From NCBI GenBank assembly GCA_023392185.1, contig JAEVZP010000172.1, positions 1-18,560 on the forward strand: 18,560 bases of DNA, written 5' to 3'. This document shows positions 1 to 10,200 of the stretch, one piece after another. Below the pieces are notes generated by a model that saw only the letters and a program-made list of their open reading frames with translations, had not been told where the DNA came from and ran no database searches. Position 1 is the first letter of the stretch, and each line of letters opens with the position of its first letter. The position numbers and the translations under genes are program-made. The stretch is from Bacteroidota bacterium. GTDB taxonomy: Bacteria; Bacteroidota; Bacteroidia; Chitinophagales; Chitinophagaceae.

Positions 1-962
1 TCCGGCCTTTTGAGAACGAGGATTTAACCGCCAACGTCGGCGTCCGGTATCTCCACAACGCGCTGAACGGCGAAAACATTTTCAGTCCGCGCGTGCAACT
101 GGCCTGGAAGCCGAAGTGGAAAAGCAATGTGGTGTTTAAAGCGTCCGGCGGCCTCTACGCCCAACCCGCGTTCTACCGCGAAATGCGCGATCTGGACGGC
201 ACCGTAAACACCAACCTCAAGGCCCAGAAATCAGCGCACTACCTCGCGGGCGTGGATTACAATTTCCGGGTCAGCAACAAACCGATTAAGCTGACCGGCG
301 AGGTGTATTACAAAAAGCTTTGGGACCTCGTGCCCTACGAATACGACAACGTGCGCATCCGGTATTTCGGGAAAAACGACGCGGTGGGCTACGCATACGG
401 CGGCGAGGTGCGCATCTACGGCGACCTGGTGCCCGACGCGCCGTCGTGGATTTCGCTCGGTGTGCTGAAGACCGCCGAAGACGTTTTAGACGATAAGATT
501 GTGTACAAAAACGCAGCGGGCGGCGACAGTGCCACGTTTTATCCCGGCTACATTCCGCGTCCGTCCGACCAGCGGTTTATGCTGGGGATGTATTTTCAGG
601 ATTACCTGCCGCGGAACAAAAACTTCCGGATGCACCTGAACCTGCTCTACTCCACCGGTCTGCCTTTTGGTCCGCCCGACCGCAACCGCTACGGCGACAC
701 CCTGCGCCTGCCCGACTACAAGCGCGTAGACATTGGTTTTTCGGCCCTGCTTTTAGACACCAAAAAGAAGCGGCTGCCGTCGCACTCGTTTTTCCGGGGG
801 CTGGAAAGTATCTGGGCGAGTGTGGAAGTGTTTAACCTCCTGGGCATCCAAAATACTTTGTCGTATTCCTGGATTCAGGACCAGACCACCGGCGGCAGCT
901 ATGCAGTACCCAACCGCCTCACAAGCCGGCTCCTGAACGTGAAGCTGGCGGTGCGGTTTTAA
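1..962 (+). CDS. TonB-dependent outer-membrane receptor, C-terminal part (5' end outside window)
   Basis: The reading frame is open from the left edge (first full codon at 3) to TAA at 960-962, giving 319 visible residues. They show the alternating aromatic and polar strands of an outer-membrane beta-barrel, with loops rich in Tyr, Asn and Asp. Recognisable pieces are FSPRVQLAWKP near residue 28, ASGGLYAQPAFYREM near 45, the strand VEVFNLLGIQNTLSYSW near 280 and a final strand LLNVKLAVRF. A terminal Phe is the usual outer-membrane protein C-terminus recognised by the Bam complex. This pattern is typical of Bacteroidota TonB-dependent receptors, which import chelated metals or oligosaccharides using TonB-ExbBD energy. 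The plug domain, TonB box and any carboxypeptidase-like N-terminal domain lie outside the window, so the substrate cannot be inferred. The GTG at 93 is only an internal Val codon, not a start. Confidence 0.88.
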   Translation, partial: RPFENEDLTANVGVRYLHNALNGENIFSPRVQLAWKPKWKSNVVFKASGGLYAQPAFYREMRDLDGTVNTNLKAQKSAHYLAGVDYNFRVSNKPIKLTGEVYYKKLWDLVPYEYDNVRIRYFGKNDAVGYAYGGEVRIYGDLVPDAPSWISLGVLKTAEDVLDDKIVYKNAAGGDSATFYPGYIPRPSDQRFMLGMYFQDYLPRNKNFRMHLNLLYSTGLPFGPPDRNRYGDTLRLPDYKRVDIGFSALLLDTKKKRLPSHSFFRGLESIWASVEVFNLLGIQNTLSYSWIQDQTTGGSYAVPNRLTSRLLNVKLAVRF

Positions 963-1224
963 GAGAAAGCTACAAACATTGGGTCGCTAACGCGATCGAC
1001 CGAAAATCTGACCACCGCTTCTACCGCATACTCCAAAATGGGGTTTAAGCTACTTTTTCAAAGGCGGCAGCGGGGAAAGGCGCGGGTGCTATTTTCCGGA
1101 AATTTCCGGGAAACAACACCCCATTGCATTGGCTTTTAAGGCCTGCTCAAGCGAGGCATTCTCCCTGCGTTATGAAACCAGTTTCCGCACCTTTATTTTA
1201 GTGCGCTGATTGAAACGCATTCCG
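963..1224. other. Intergenic region between receptor and serine hydrolase
   Basis: These 262 bases carry no convincing ORF. They hold one TTCCGGAA palindrome (1094-1101) followed directly by a TTTCCGGGAAA variant. A weak GGTCG/CGACC hairpin follows the receptor stop near 985-1004 but lacks a T-run. A possible promoter lies just before the hydrolase and is listed separately. Confidence 0.5.
1194..1201 (+). promoter_or_regulatory. Possible Bacteroidota -7 promoter element upstream of serine hydrolase
   Basis: TATTTTAG matches the Bacteroidota -7 consensus TAnnTTTG at all defined positions but one. It would place transcription initiation near 1206, about 19 nt before the ATG at 1225. No clear -33 TTTG is seen at the right distance, so this is only a candidate. 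Confidence 0.25.
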
Positions 1225-2484
1225 ATGTTCCGCCCAATTCTCTTTTCTATTTGCTGTACGGTTTCGCTCAGCAGCATTGCGCAAAGCACCTCCTTAAGCC
1301 AAAAACTGGATTCGCTTTCGGCCCGGCTGGTGAAAACGCAGGCGGTCGCCGGTGTGAATGTCTTGTTGATTCAGGAAGGAAAGGTGGTGTACAACAAAGC
1401 GTTTGGTTACGCCGACGTGGCCACCCGGCAGCCCTTGCAAACCACCGGTATTTTCCGCATTGCTTCGCAAACCAAAGCCGTGACGAGCGTGGCGGTGATG
1501 ATGCTGGTGGAAGAAGGAAAACTCCGGCTGGACGACCCGGTTTCCAGGTTCATTCCGCAGTTTAAGGATGCGCGGGTATTAGCGGAATGGAATCCTGCCG
1601 ACAGCAGCTACACAACCGTTCCGGCCCCGCGCGAAATCACCGTTCGCGACCTGCTGCGCCATACTTCCGGCATCAGCTACCCGATGATTACCGGCGACCC
1701 CAAAATGACGCCTGTCTATCTGAAAGAAGGCATTCGGGCCGGTGTGGGAGAACGGGGTAGTCTGAAAACCGGCGTGGAAAAGCTGGCCGCGCTGCCCCTG
1801 GCGCATCCACCCGGCGCGGCCTTTACCTACGGGTTGAGCACTGATGTTTTGGGCTATCTGGTGGAGGTGGTGAGCGGGCAGTCGCTGGATGCTTTTTTCC
1901 GGAAAAGAATCTTTCAGCCATTGGAGATGACCGACACGTATTTCCGGCTGCCGAACGAAAAAGCCCCCCGGCTGGTGTCGCTTTCGGAGAAAAGAGACGG
2001 CGGTTTTAAGAAGGTAACGGACCCGCTTTATGGCTATATCCAGCCAAATTATCCTTTAGAAAACGGCCTTTATCTTTCGGGGGGCGCCGGGCTGGTTTCC
2101 ACAACCGCCGATTATGTCCGTTTCCTGCAAATGCTTTTGGCCAAAGGCGTTTACAAAGGCAAAAGGCTTTTGAAGGCTGAAACCGTAGAGCTGATGATTA
2201 CCGATCAACTTCCGGAAGGCATTGCGCCGGGGTTTTCGTTCGGGCTGGGCTTTGCGCTGGTTTCAAAGGAAGGGTATTCCAAAGAGGGGCCGGGCGTGGG
2301 CACCTTTGCCTGGAGCGGCGTTTTCAATACGCATTACTGGGCCGATCCGGAAGCGCAAGTCATCGGGCTGGTGTATGCGCAGCAATACCTGCCGGCTTCC
2401 TACAGCGAGCTGGGCACTGCTTACAAAAAGGTTATTTACACCTATCTGAACGCGAGCGATGCGGCTGTTGAGGGGAAAAAGTAG
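1225..2484 (+). CDS. Secreted serine hydrolase, class C beta-lactamase / penicillin-binding-protein family
   Basis: This 419-residue protein starts with a signal peptide, hydrophobic from residue 4 and ending in SSIAQ at residue 20, so it is exported. The catalytic SxxK motif is SQTK at residues 81-84 (context FRIASQTKAVTS). The second motif region is FTYGLSTDVLG with Tyr202. The third-motif region is WSGVFNTHYWADP near 363-375, a WSG in place of the KTG of true beta-lactamases, as in esterase or peptidase-like members. VRDLLRHTSGISY near 140 is also typical of the family. The family includes esterases, D-aminopeptidases and beta-lactamases; the substrate is unknown here. A TTG at 1210 would add five residues; ATG 1225 is preferred because a candidate promoter would leave the TTG almost no leader. 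The gene converges on the flippase gene with 38 bp between stops. Confidence 0.9.
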   Translation: MFRPILFSICCTVSLSSIAQSTSLSQKLDSLSARLVKTQAVAGVNVLLIQEGKVVYNKAFGYADVATRQPLQTTGIFRIASQTKAVTSVAVMMLVEEGKLRLDDPVSRFIPQFKDARVLAEWNPADSSYTTVPAPREITVRDLLRHTSGISYPMITGDPKMTPVYLKEGIRAGVGERGSLKTGVEKLAALPLAHPPGAAFTYGLSTDVLGYLVEVVSGQSLDAFFRKRIFQPLEMTDTYFRLPNEKAPRLVSLSEKRDGGFKKVTDPLYGYIQPNYPLENGLYLSGGAGLVSTTADYVRFLQMLLAKGVYKGKRLLKAETVELMITDQLPEGIAPGFSFGLGFALVSKEGYSKEGPGVGTFAWSGVFNTHYWADPEAQVIGLVYAQQYLPASYSELGTAYKKVIYTYLNASDAAVEGKK

Positions 2485-2512
2485 CCTTGTTTTCCCCAAA
2501 TTTCCGGGAAAA
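2472..2512. terminator. Candidate bidirectional terminator between convergent genes
   Basis: GGGGAAAA at 2472-2479 can pair perfectly with TTTTCCCC at 2490-2497. An alternative stem pairs TTTTCCC (2490-2496) with GGGAAAA (2506-2512). Both are A/T-ended hairpins at the junction of two convergent genes, and the first overlaps the hydrolase stop codon. The stems are short, so support is moderate. Confidence 0.35.
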
Positions 2513-2522
2513 AAGCCCTTCG

Positions 2523-4040
2523 CTAGCCCACCTTCCGCGCCCACTTGCCAATCACCGGCATCCGCCCAAGTCCTTCTTTTTCTTTCCAAAAAACGAAAAA
2601 GAGAAACACCCCAAACAGCGCCACACCTTCCACCAGCAAGACTGGCTTGGAGAGATGTCCCCTCATAAAAAGATGCACCATTTGCAGCAAAAGCGCCATG
2701 CCGAGGTAGCTGCCGATGCGCTTTAAATCATACGGCACGGGGTAGAATTTCTGTCCCCAAACCCAGGAAAGCAACACCATCACAAAGTAGGCGGCGAAGG
2801 TGGTCCAGGCGGCAGCCCACATCCCAAAACGCGGGATGAAAAGGGCATTTAAAACCAGTGTAACGGCTGCGCCAGTAAGCGTAATCGCGGTGCCATACCC
2901 TAATTTTCCGGTATTTTTATACCAAACCGACAGGTTGTAATAAATGCCCAGACACACATTGGCCCAGAGCAAAATGGGAACAATGCTGAGGCCGGACCGG
3001 TAGGGCGCACCGACCATGTATTTCCAGACATCCAGAAACAAAACCGTGGTGAGCAGGGCGAGGCACAGGGTAATCACAAACCAGTTCATCACGCGGGCGT
3101 AGGTTTTATGCGCATTTTCAGCCCCGGCTTCCCGGAAAAAGAAGGGCTCGGCGGCCATCCGGAAGGCCTGAATGAAAAGGGTAATGAAGATGGCCAGCTT
3201 GTAGTTGGCGCTATAGATGGCCACGGTTTGCTTGGCGGCGGCTTCGGTTCCGGGCAGTAATTTTTGCAACAGAATGCGGTCGATGGTTTCATTCACCATC
3301 CCCCCGAGGCCGATGATAACGAATGGCAGTGCATAGGCAAGTACTTTTTTCCACAGCGCGGTATCAATGCGAAAACGCAGGCTTTTCCATTCCGGAAACA
3401 GCATCAGAAACGTAAAGGCCGAGGCGGCGAGGTTGGAAAGCAGCAGCAGTCCGGTGGCGGTGTAGGGCGCGGCCCAGCGGGCGTAAAGGCTTTCGGGGTG
3501 TGCGGCGATGTAGCGCGGGCCGTAGCCAATCACCCAGACGGTGCAGGCGATATTGACCAGAATTCCGGAAACTTTTACGAAGGCGTAGCGGCGGGGGCGG
3601 CCTTCCTGCCGCAGGCGGGCAAAAGGCAGAGCAGCCAGCGTGTCAAAAGCGATAATCCACAGGCACCAGGTGATGTAATACGGAAAGGCGGACAGCTCAA
3701 AGAAATGGGCGATGGGTTGGCGGAAGAGATACAGAATTCCACAAAGACCAAGCGTGGAAAAGAGCAGCGACGAGAGCGAAGTCTGATAGAGCGCTTCCCT
3801 ATTGACGTCTTTTTGGTGGGAAAACCGGAAATAGGCCGTTTCCATGCCATAGGTGAAAATCACGTTGGCGAAAGCGATGGCGGCGTAGAGGATGGTGAGC
3901 TCGCCATAGTGCTGCATGCCGGAGGCATCGGCCAGCAGGTAGGTGAGCAGCGGGGTAAGCAGATAGTTGAGAAACCGGGAGGCAATATTGCTCAGGCCAT
4001 ACCAAACCGTCTGGGAGGCGAGCGCTTTCAGAGAAGCCAT
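2523..4040 (-). CDS. Polysaccharide / O-antigen flippase (Wzx/RfbX-like, MOP superfamily)
   Basis: This 505-residue, very hydrophobic protein has about 12-14 predicted membrane segments. The N-terminus, with SQTVWYGLSNIASRFLNYLL and then a GMETAYFRFS segment near 65, is characteristic of the Bacteroidota oligosaccharide flippase family. These proteins move undecaprenyl-linked glycan units across the inner membrane for LPS or capsule assembly. Charged loops such as RQEGRPRRY near 165 separate the membrane helices, and the middle segment has ETIDRILLQKLLPG near 260, with the helix-8 Asp/Arg pair typical of these proteins. The length fits the family. The gene is transcribed divergently from the SprB-repeat gene and has no glycosyltransferase neighbours in the window, so it looks like a stand-alone flippase gene. 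The start ATG at 4040 begins MASLKALASQ; no Shine-Dalgarno sequence is visible. Confidence 0.88.
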   Translation of the reverse strand: MASLKALASQTVWYGLSNIASRFLNYLLTPLLTYLLADASGMQHYGELTILYAAIAFANVIFTYGMETAYFRFSHQKDVNREALYQTSLSSLLFSTLGLCGILYLFRQPIAHFFELSAFPYYITWCLWIIAFDTLAALPFARLRQEGRPRRYAFVKVSGILVNIACTVWVIGYGPRYIAAHPESLYARWAAPYTATGLLLLSNLAASAFTFLMLFPEWKSLRFRIDTALWKKVLAYALPFVIIGLGGMVNETIDRILLQKLLPGTEAAAKQTVAIYSANYKLAIFITLFIQAFRMAAEPFFFREAGAENAHKTYARVMNWFVITLCLALLTTVLFLDVWKYMVGAPYRSGLSIVPILLWANVCLGIYYNLSVWYKNTGKLGYGTAITLTGAAVTLVLNALFIPRFGMWAAAWTTFAAYFVMVLLSWVWGQKFYPVPYDLKRIGSYLGMALLLQMVHLFMRGHLSKPVLLVEGVALFGVFLFFVFWKEKEGLGRMPVIGKWARKVG

Positions 4041-4243
4041 TTGGGGAGATAATAGAGAAGCGTAAAAGTAAGGGGCAGCCGGGGCGGCAGACAGCGACTC
4101 AGAAGGTTTTAAAATTCTGTGAATGAAAACCCAACGATTGTACGAAATTTGTCGTCTTGTTGAAACGGAAGTTTAACTGTCAGCCGCTTTTTGACGGCAA
4201 GAGTGGCCTGCTTCCGTTCTTTTTCCCAATTTCTCTCTCCCCC

Positions 4244-7200
4244 ATGACATCCTTCAAAGCATTACTGCTATTCCTGTTTCTGGGATGCAGCCTGAACCTG
4301 CGTGCCCAAAACCTTCCGGAACAAGAGTGCAACGGTGCTATCCCGGTGTGTCAAAGCACCTATTCGCAGGCCAATTCTTATTCCGGCTTTGGACTGACGC
4401 AAGAGTTGAATCCCACGAATCACGGTTGCCTGAATACCAATGAACGTAATGACGTGTGGTATGTAATTACCGTTTCGGTATCAGGGGATTTGGCTTTTAC
4501 CATTACCCCCAACAGTCCTTCCGACTATGATTTTGCGCTTTGGAATATTACCGGCGGGGGCTGCCAGACGCTCTATAACGGCCTGATGCCAGTGCGCTGC
4601 GACTTCGCAGGCGGCTACGACTCGACGGGGATGTCTAACACAGGGCTGTATGCGTTTCAGCCGGTCCTCAGCGTGAACGCCGGAGAAACGTATCTGCTCA
4701 ACGTTTCTAATTTTAGTCCTACACAGGCGGGGTATCTGCTTTCGTTTGCAGGTTCCACGGCGTCTATCTTCGACAACCAGACACCGCGTTTTGTATCTGC
4801 CAGCACTACCTGTGGCGTTTCGGGCGACACGGTAAAAGTGCTGATGTCGGAAGCGGTTTTGTGTAGCAGTATTGAGGCCAACGGATCGGATTTTACGATT
4901 ACACCAGCCGTTCCGGGAGTCAGTATTCTCTCGGCTTTTTCGCCAACCTGCACCGGCACCAGTTCGGCCACGCTGTCCTTCAACTTAAAGCTGAGCGCCC
5001 CCCTGCCCAACGGAACCTATAAACTGAAAGCCCAGGCCGGGAGCGACGGCAATACTGTTTTTGACAATTGTAGCAATGCACAGGCGACAGGAGACTCGGT
5101 CATCTTTACAATTGGCACGCCGCCACCGCCGATTTACAATCTACTGCGTCCGGCCCAATGTGGCCGTCGGGCGCTTTATTCCATCACACCGCCGGTGGCC
5201 GGAATCTATACCCTCACCATTAAGCAGGGCACAACTACGCTGAATACCTTCTCCAACGTAAGTGGCGCCAAAACCGATACTTTATTTCCCGGAAATTATA
5301 CTGCCACCCTGACCTCGGCGGGTTGTAACAGTACGGTTGCCTTCACGATTCCGCCGCAGGCAACGACCCCTACCCTTGCTTTTGCCGTAACGCCCACCTG
5401 CACCGGCGGTGCGAAGGGTACCATTACGGCGACGCCGAGCAGCACTGCCGGTGTCTGGACCTATAGCTGGAATACAATTCCGGCGCGCACCGGACAGACG
5501 ATTACCGGGCTGGCAGCAGGCACCTACAGCGTAACGGCAACCAACAGCCTTGGCTGTGTGCTGACCGGCTCGGTTGTCGTAGGCAGTGTTCCGGGATTCT
5601 CACTTGGATTTTCACACACAGCGCCTTCCTGCTATGGCGACGCCAACGGCACGGCAACCGTGACGGCAAGTGGCGGCACCGCACCCTACCTTTATCTGTG
5701 GGCGACACAGCCTGTACAAACCACTCCAACGGCTACAGGGCTGGCGGCCGGTGCCTACAACGTACTGGTGACCGACAACAGCGGCTGCGTGGCAAACGGA
5801 ACAGCCCTGGTTTCGCAACCGGCAGCGCTGACAGCTACTTCTTCCAGCACTTCTATTCCCTGCGCGACGGCAGCGAGCGGCATTGCATCCGTAACGGCTT
5901 CGGGCGGTACTGCCCCTTATAGCTATTTGTGGAGCAATGGTGCCACCACGGCAACGGTTACCGGACTTCCCGGGGGTACTTATACCGTAACGATCACGGA
6001 TGCCAATAACTGCACTGCAACGGCTTCGGTACAAATCGCAGTGGGAACAGGCATCGGCGGAACTTTTACCCAAGTCAGCCAACCGCAGTGCTACGGGCAG
6101 GCCAATGGCTCAGCAAGATTTGCCCCCACAGGCGGCACGGCGCCTTATACCTATGCCTGGAGCAACGGCCAGACAACGGCCACAGCAACCGGGCTGGCCG
6201 CCGCAACCTACACCGTAGCTGTTACCGATGCTGCCGGCTGTACCCGGAATGATACCATAACCTTATCGCAGCCGGCTGCCTTGCAGGCAAGCGTGGCAGC
6301 CGGTTCGGTTTCCTGTTTTGGCGGGGCCAACGGCACGGCAACCGTTACGGTTTCGGGCGGTACCGCACCTTATACCTATAGCTGGAACACCACACCGGTG
6401 CAAACCACTGCTACGGCAACGGGCCTGGCCTCCGGCAATTACCAGGTAAGGATTTCAGATGCCAGGGGTTGTAAGGATACGCTGAGTGGTGATGTGGCAG
6501 GTCCATTGGCCGCGCTTTCCGTAGCCACCGGTGTGCGAAGCGCTACCTGCCCAGGGAGCATCAACGGTGCCGCCTACGCCGTCGTTTCGGGTGGAACGCC
6601 GCCTTATACGTATCGCTGGAATACCAGTCCGTTGCAAACGGGCGATACTGCCACTGGTCTGCTGCCCCGCACCTATACCGTGACGGTTACGGATGACAAA
6701 GGCTGTACTTTCCGGCAGGCGGTTGCGGTGCCCGGTTTTGCACTCCGGATTGCGAAAACTGCCGTAAGCTGTAACGGCCGGTCTGATGCTTCGGCCACAG
6801 TTACGCCCACCGGCGGCATTGCGCCTTATACCTATTCCTGGAATACCCAGCCGGTGCAGACTACGGCCACGGCCACCAGCCTCCCGGCCGGAACTTTTAC
6901 CACCTCCGTCACCGATGCCAACGGCTGTACGATTGCGGCCAACGCCGTGATTACCCAACCAACGCCGCTCGCAGCCACTTTCACCACCGTTCCGGCAACC
7001 TGCGGCACCGCTTCCAACGGCCGGGCGACTGTTTCTGTCAGTGGCAGCACAGGTTCTTACACTTATGTATGGAACACCACACCCGTGCAAACTACCGCTA
7101 CCGCCACCGGGCTGGCTTCCGGAAATTACAGCGTCCGTGTAACGGATGCCGGCGGCTGCACCGATACTTTCTCCGTAACCGTTCCGACGGGCGGCGGTAT

Positions 7201-10200
7201 TTCCGGAAATTTCACCCGGAAAGCGGCCCCTTCGTGCTTTGGTGGAAGCAACGGGTCGCTGGCATTTACGCCCACCGGCGGCGCAGCGCCTTACACCTAC
7301 CTCTGGAGCAACGGACAAACAACGGCCACAGCCACCGGACTGGCTGTCGGCAGCTACAGCATCCTTGTAACGGATGCCAATGGTTGCTCCTACCGCGACA
7401 CCACCGCGCTCGGAGAACCGGCGCTTTTGCAGGTAAGCACGCAAGGCGACAGCACCAGTTGTTTTGGCGGTGCCAATGGGACCGCAACGGCAACCGTTAC
7501 GGGCGGCACCGCCCCTTATTCGTATAGCTGGAACACCACACCGGTGCAGACAACTGCTATGGCAACGGGCCTGATTTCCGGAAATTACCGGGTCACGGTC
7601 ACAGATGCCAAGGGTTGCCTTCAGACCGCACAGGTAACGATCGGCCAGCCTACGGCAATCACGGCCACTACCGGCGTGCAGCGGGCCTATTGTGCCGGCA
7701 CCCGCAACGGTGCTGCTTACGTGACGGCTGCCGGCGGTGCAGCCCCCTATACCTATTCGTGGAATACCCAGCCCGTACAAACAGGCGACACCGCTACCGG
7801 CTTGTTTCCGGGTCCTTACACCGTGACCATCACCGATAGCAAAGGCTGCGTTATTTCCAAAACCGTAACCGTTCCGGGTTTCCAGCTGGCCACCACGCAA
7901 ACCAACCTGCTTTGTAACGGCGCTACCAACGGACGGGCCACAGTAACGGCTACTGCGGGTATTGCCCCTTATACCTACGCCTGGAGCAACGGGCAGACAA
8001 CGGCCGCCATCAGCGGGCTGAGCGCCGGAAACTACAGCGTCTCCGTAACCGGCTCGGATGGCTGCATCCTTACGAAGAATGTTACCATAACTGAACCCGC
8101 TGCTCTTACAGCCACGGCGACCCCTACCAACGCTACCTGTGCCGTTGCACCCAACGGAACGGCGGTCGTAGCTGCCGCCGGCGGCACGGCACCCTATACC
8201 TATCGCTGGAACACCACACCGGCTCAAACAACGGCGGCCGTTTCCGGACTCCTGCCCCGCACCTACAGCGTAACCGTAAAAGATGCCAACAATTGTTCTA
8301 CAACACTCCCGGTAACAGTCCTCGCTGACCCGGGCATAACAGGTACCTTCTCCCAAATCGTTTCACCGGCTTGTTTGGGCAGCGCCAACGGCTCGGCGAC
8401 CATCGTTCCTTCGGGCGGTATTTTGCCTTACACCTATCGCTGGAGCAACGGACAAACAACGGCCACAGCTACCGGGCTGACGGCGGGCAACTGGTCGGTA
8501 ACCGTTACCGATAATGCAGGCTGCTCGTTCCAGGACGCGGTCACCCTGACGCAGCCTGCCGCACTGCTGGCTACTACGACAGCCACCAATCTTTCCTGCA
8601 ATGGCGGTAACAACGGTACAGCAACCGTAGCAGCGAGTGGTGGGACAGCGCCCTACACTTATCACTGGAACACCACGCCTGCCCAGACAACAGCCACAGC
8701 CAGAGGTCTGGTTTCCGGGAACTACACCGCTACCGTTACCGATGCCAAGGGCTGTGTGCAAACCACCAACGTGACGGTGAACCAGCCTACCGCTTTGGCG
8801 GTAACGGCAACCGGAACAAATGTTTTGTGTCGCGGCGGCGCGGATGGCGCAGCCAGCGTGACGGCTACCGGCGGCACACCGCCTTATACTTACAGCTGGA
8901 ACACCACGCCTGCCCAAACGACGGCTGCCATTTCCGGCCTGACAGCCCGCACCTATCGGGTAACAGTTACCGATGCCAACCGCTGTACCCAAACCACCCA
9001 GCTCACCCTCACCCAGCCGGCAGCCGTGCTTTCTTTGCGCACCTCTCAAACGATGGTTTCCTGCAACGGCGGCAGCAACGGCACAGCAACCGTGACGGCG
9101 AGCGGCGGAACAGCGCCCTATACCTACGCCTGGAGCAATGGGCAGACAACACCTACAGCAAGCAGCCTTCTTGCCGGAAATTACAGCGTCACCGTAACGG
9201 ATGCCAACGGCTGTACCCATTCGGCGACCGCTACCGTCACCGAACCGACGGCGCTTGCCGCAACCGGTGTTCAAACCGATATTTCCTGCAACGGCGGCAC
9301 CAACGGCACGGCAACCGTAGCCGTTTCCGGTGGCACGGCCCCCTATGCGTATTCCTGGAATACAACGCCGGTTCTACATACCACAACGATCCGCAACCTG
9401 ACCGCCGGCGCCTACCAAGCAACCGTTACCGATGCAAAAGGATGCAGGGCGGTTTATAATTTCAATATCACCCAGCCCGCTCCGTTAACGGTAACCACCG
9501 GTGCGCAAAACGCCATTTGTACCGGCATTTCCAACGGAAAAGCTTTTGCCGTTCCGGTCGGCGGCACTGCGCCATATTCTTATGTGTGGAACACCTCGCC
9601 CACGCAATCGACGGATACTGCCCGCGGGCTTTCAGCCGGTATCTACAGTGTAACCATCACCGACAGCAAAGGCTGCCGTGCCAGCCAAAGCGTTTCCGTA
9701 AAGGCTTCGCCTGGTGTTCAGGCGGCCATCAATATTATACAGACGCCCTGCACCGGCACTACCGACGGCGAACTGGCCGGCACCGCCACCGGTGGCACCG
9801 CCCCTTATAGCTGGAGCTGGTCGACCTTGCCGGCGCAAACCACGCAGACAATTGGCAACCTGGCAGCCGGTCCTTACACACTTATCGTGACCGACTCCAA
9901 CCTTTGTGCCGACACTGCTGTGGTCAACCTGCCGCTGTTGCCGTTGCCGACTGTAGCTGCCGGAGGTGATAAAACAGTGTGTGTCGGACAGCCGGTGGTG
10001 CTCAACGGCAGCGGCACAGCTATTCGCTGGCAATGGAGCCCGTCAACGGCACTGAACTGCGACACCTGCCTCAAGCCCACCAGCAGCGCAACCAATGACC
10101 AGTGGTATATCCTGACCGGAACCGGTGCCAATGGTTGCCAAAATCGTGATTCGGTATGGGTGAAGGTCATACAGCGCACACCTGTTTCCGTAGGCGAAAT

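Noticed and set aside
1225..2484. True class C beta-lactamase (antibiotic resistance)
   Set aside because: The SxxK motif is present, but the YxN and KTG motifs are replaced by forms seen in esterase or peptidase-like family members.
3264..4052. 262-codon plus-strand open frame opposite the flippase gene
   Set aside because: It is rich in Gly, Gln and Lys with no recognisable domain and is fully antisense to a clear multi-pass membrane protein.
6455..8356. 633-codon open frame on the minus strand inside the SprB-repeat gene, with a further 303-codon one at 8363-9274
   Set aside because: Both are antisense to the repeat array, and their Gly/Arg/Cys-rich repetitive translation mirrors the periodic sense codons. 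No family resemblance or initiation context is visible. The sense frame has a clear signal peptide, repeats and sorting domain.
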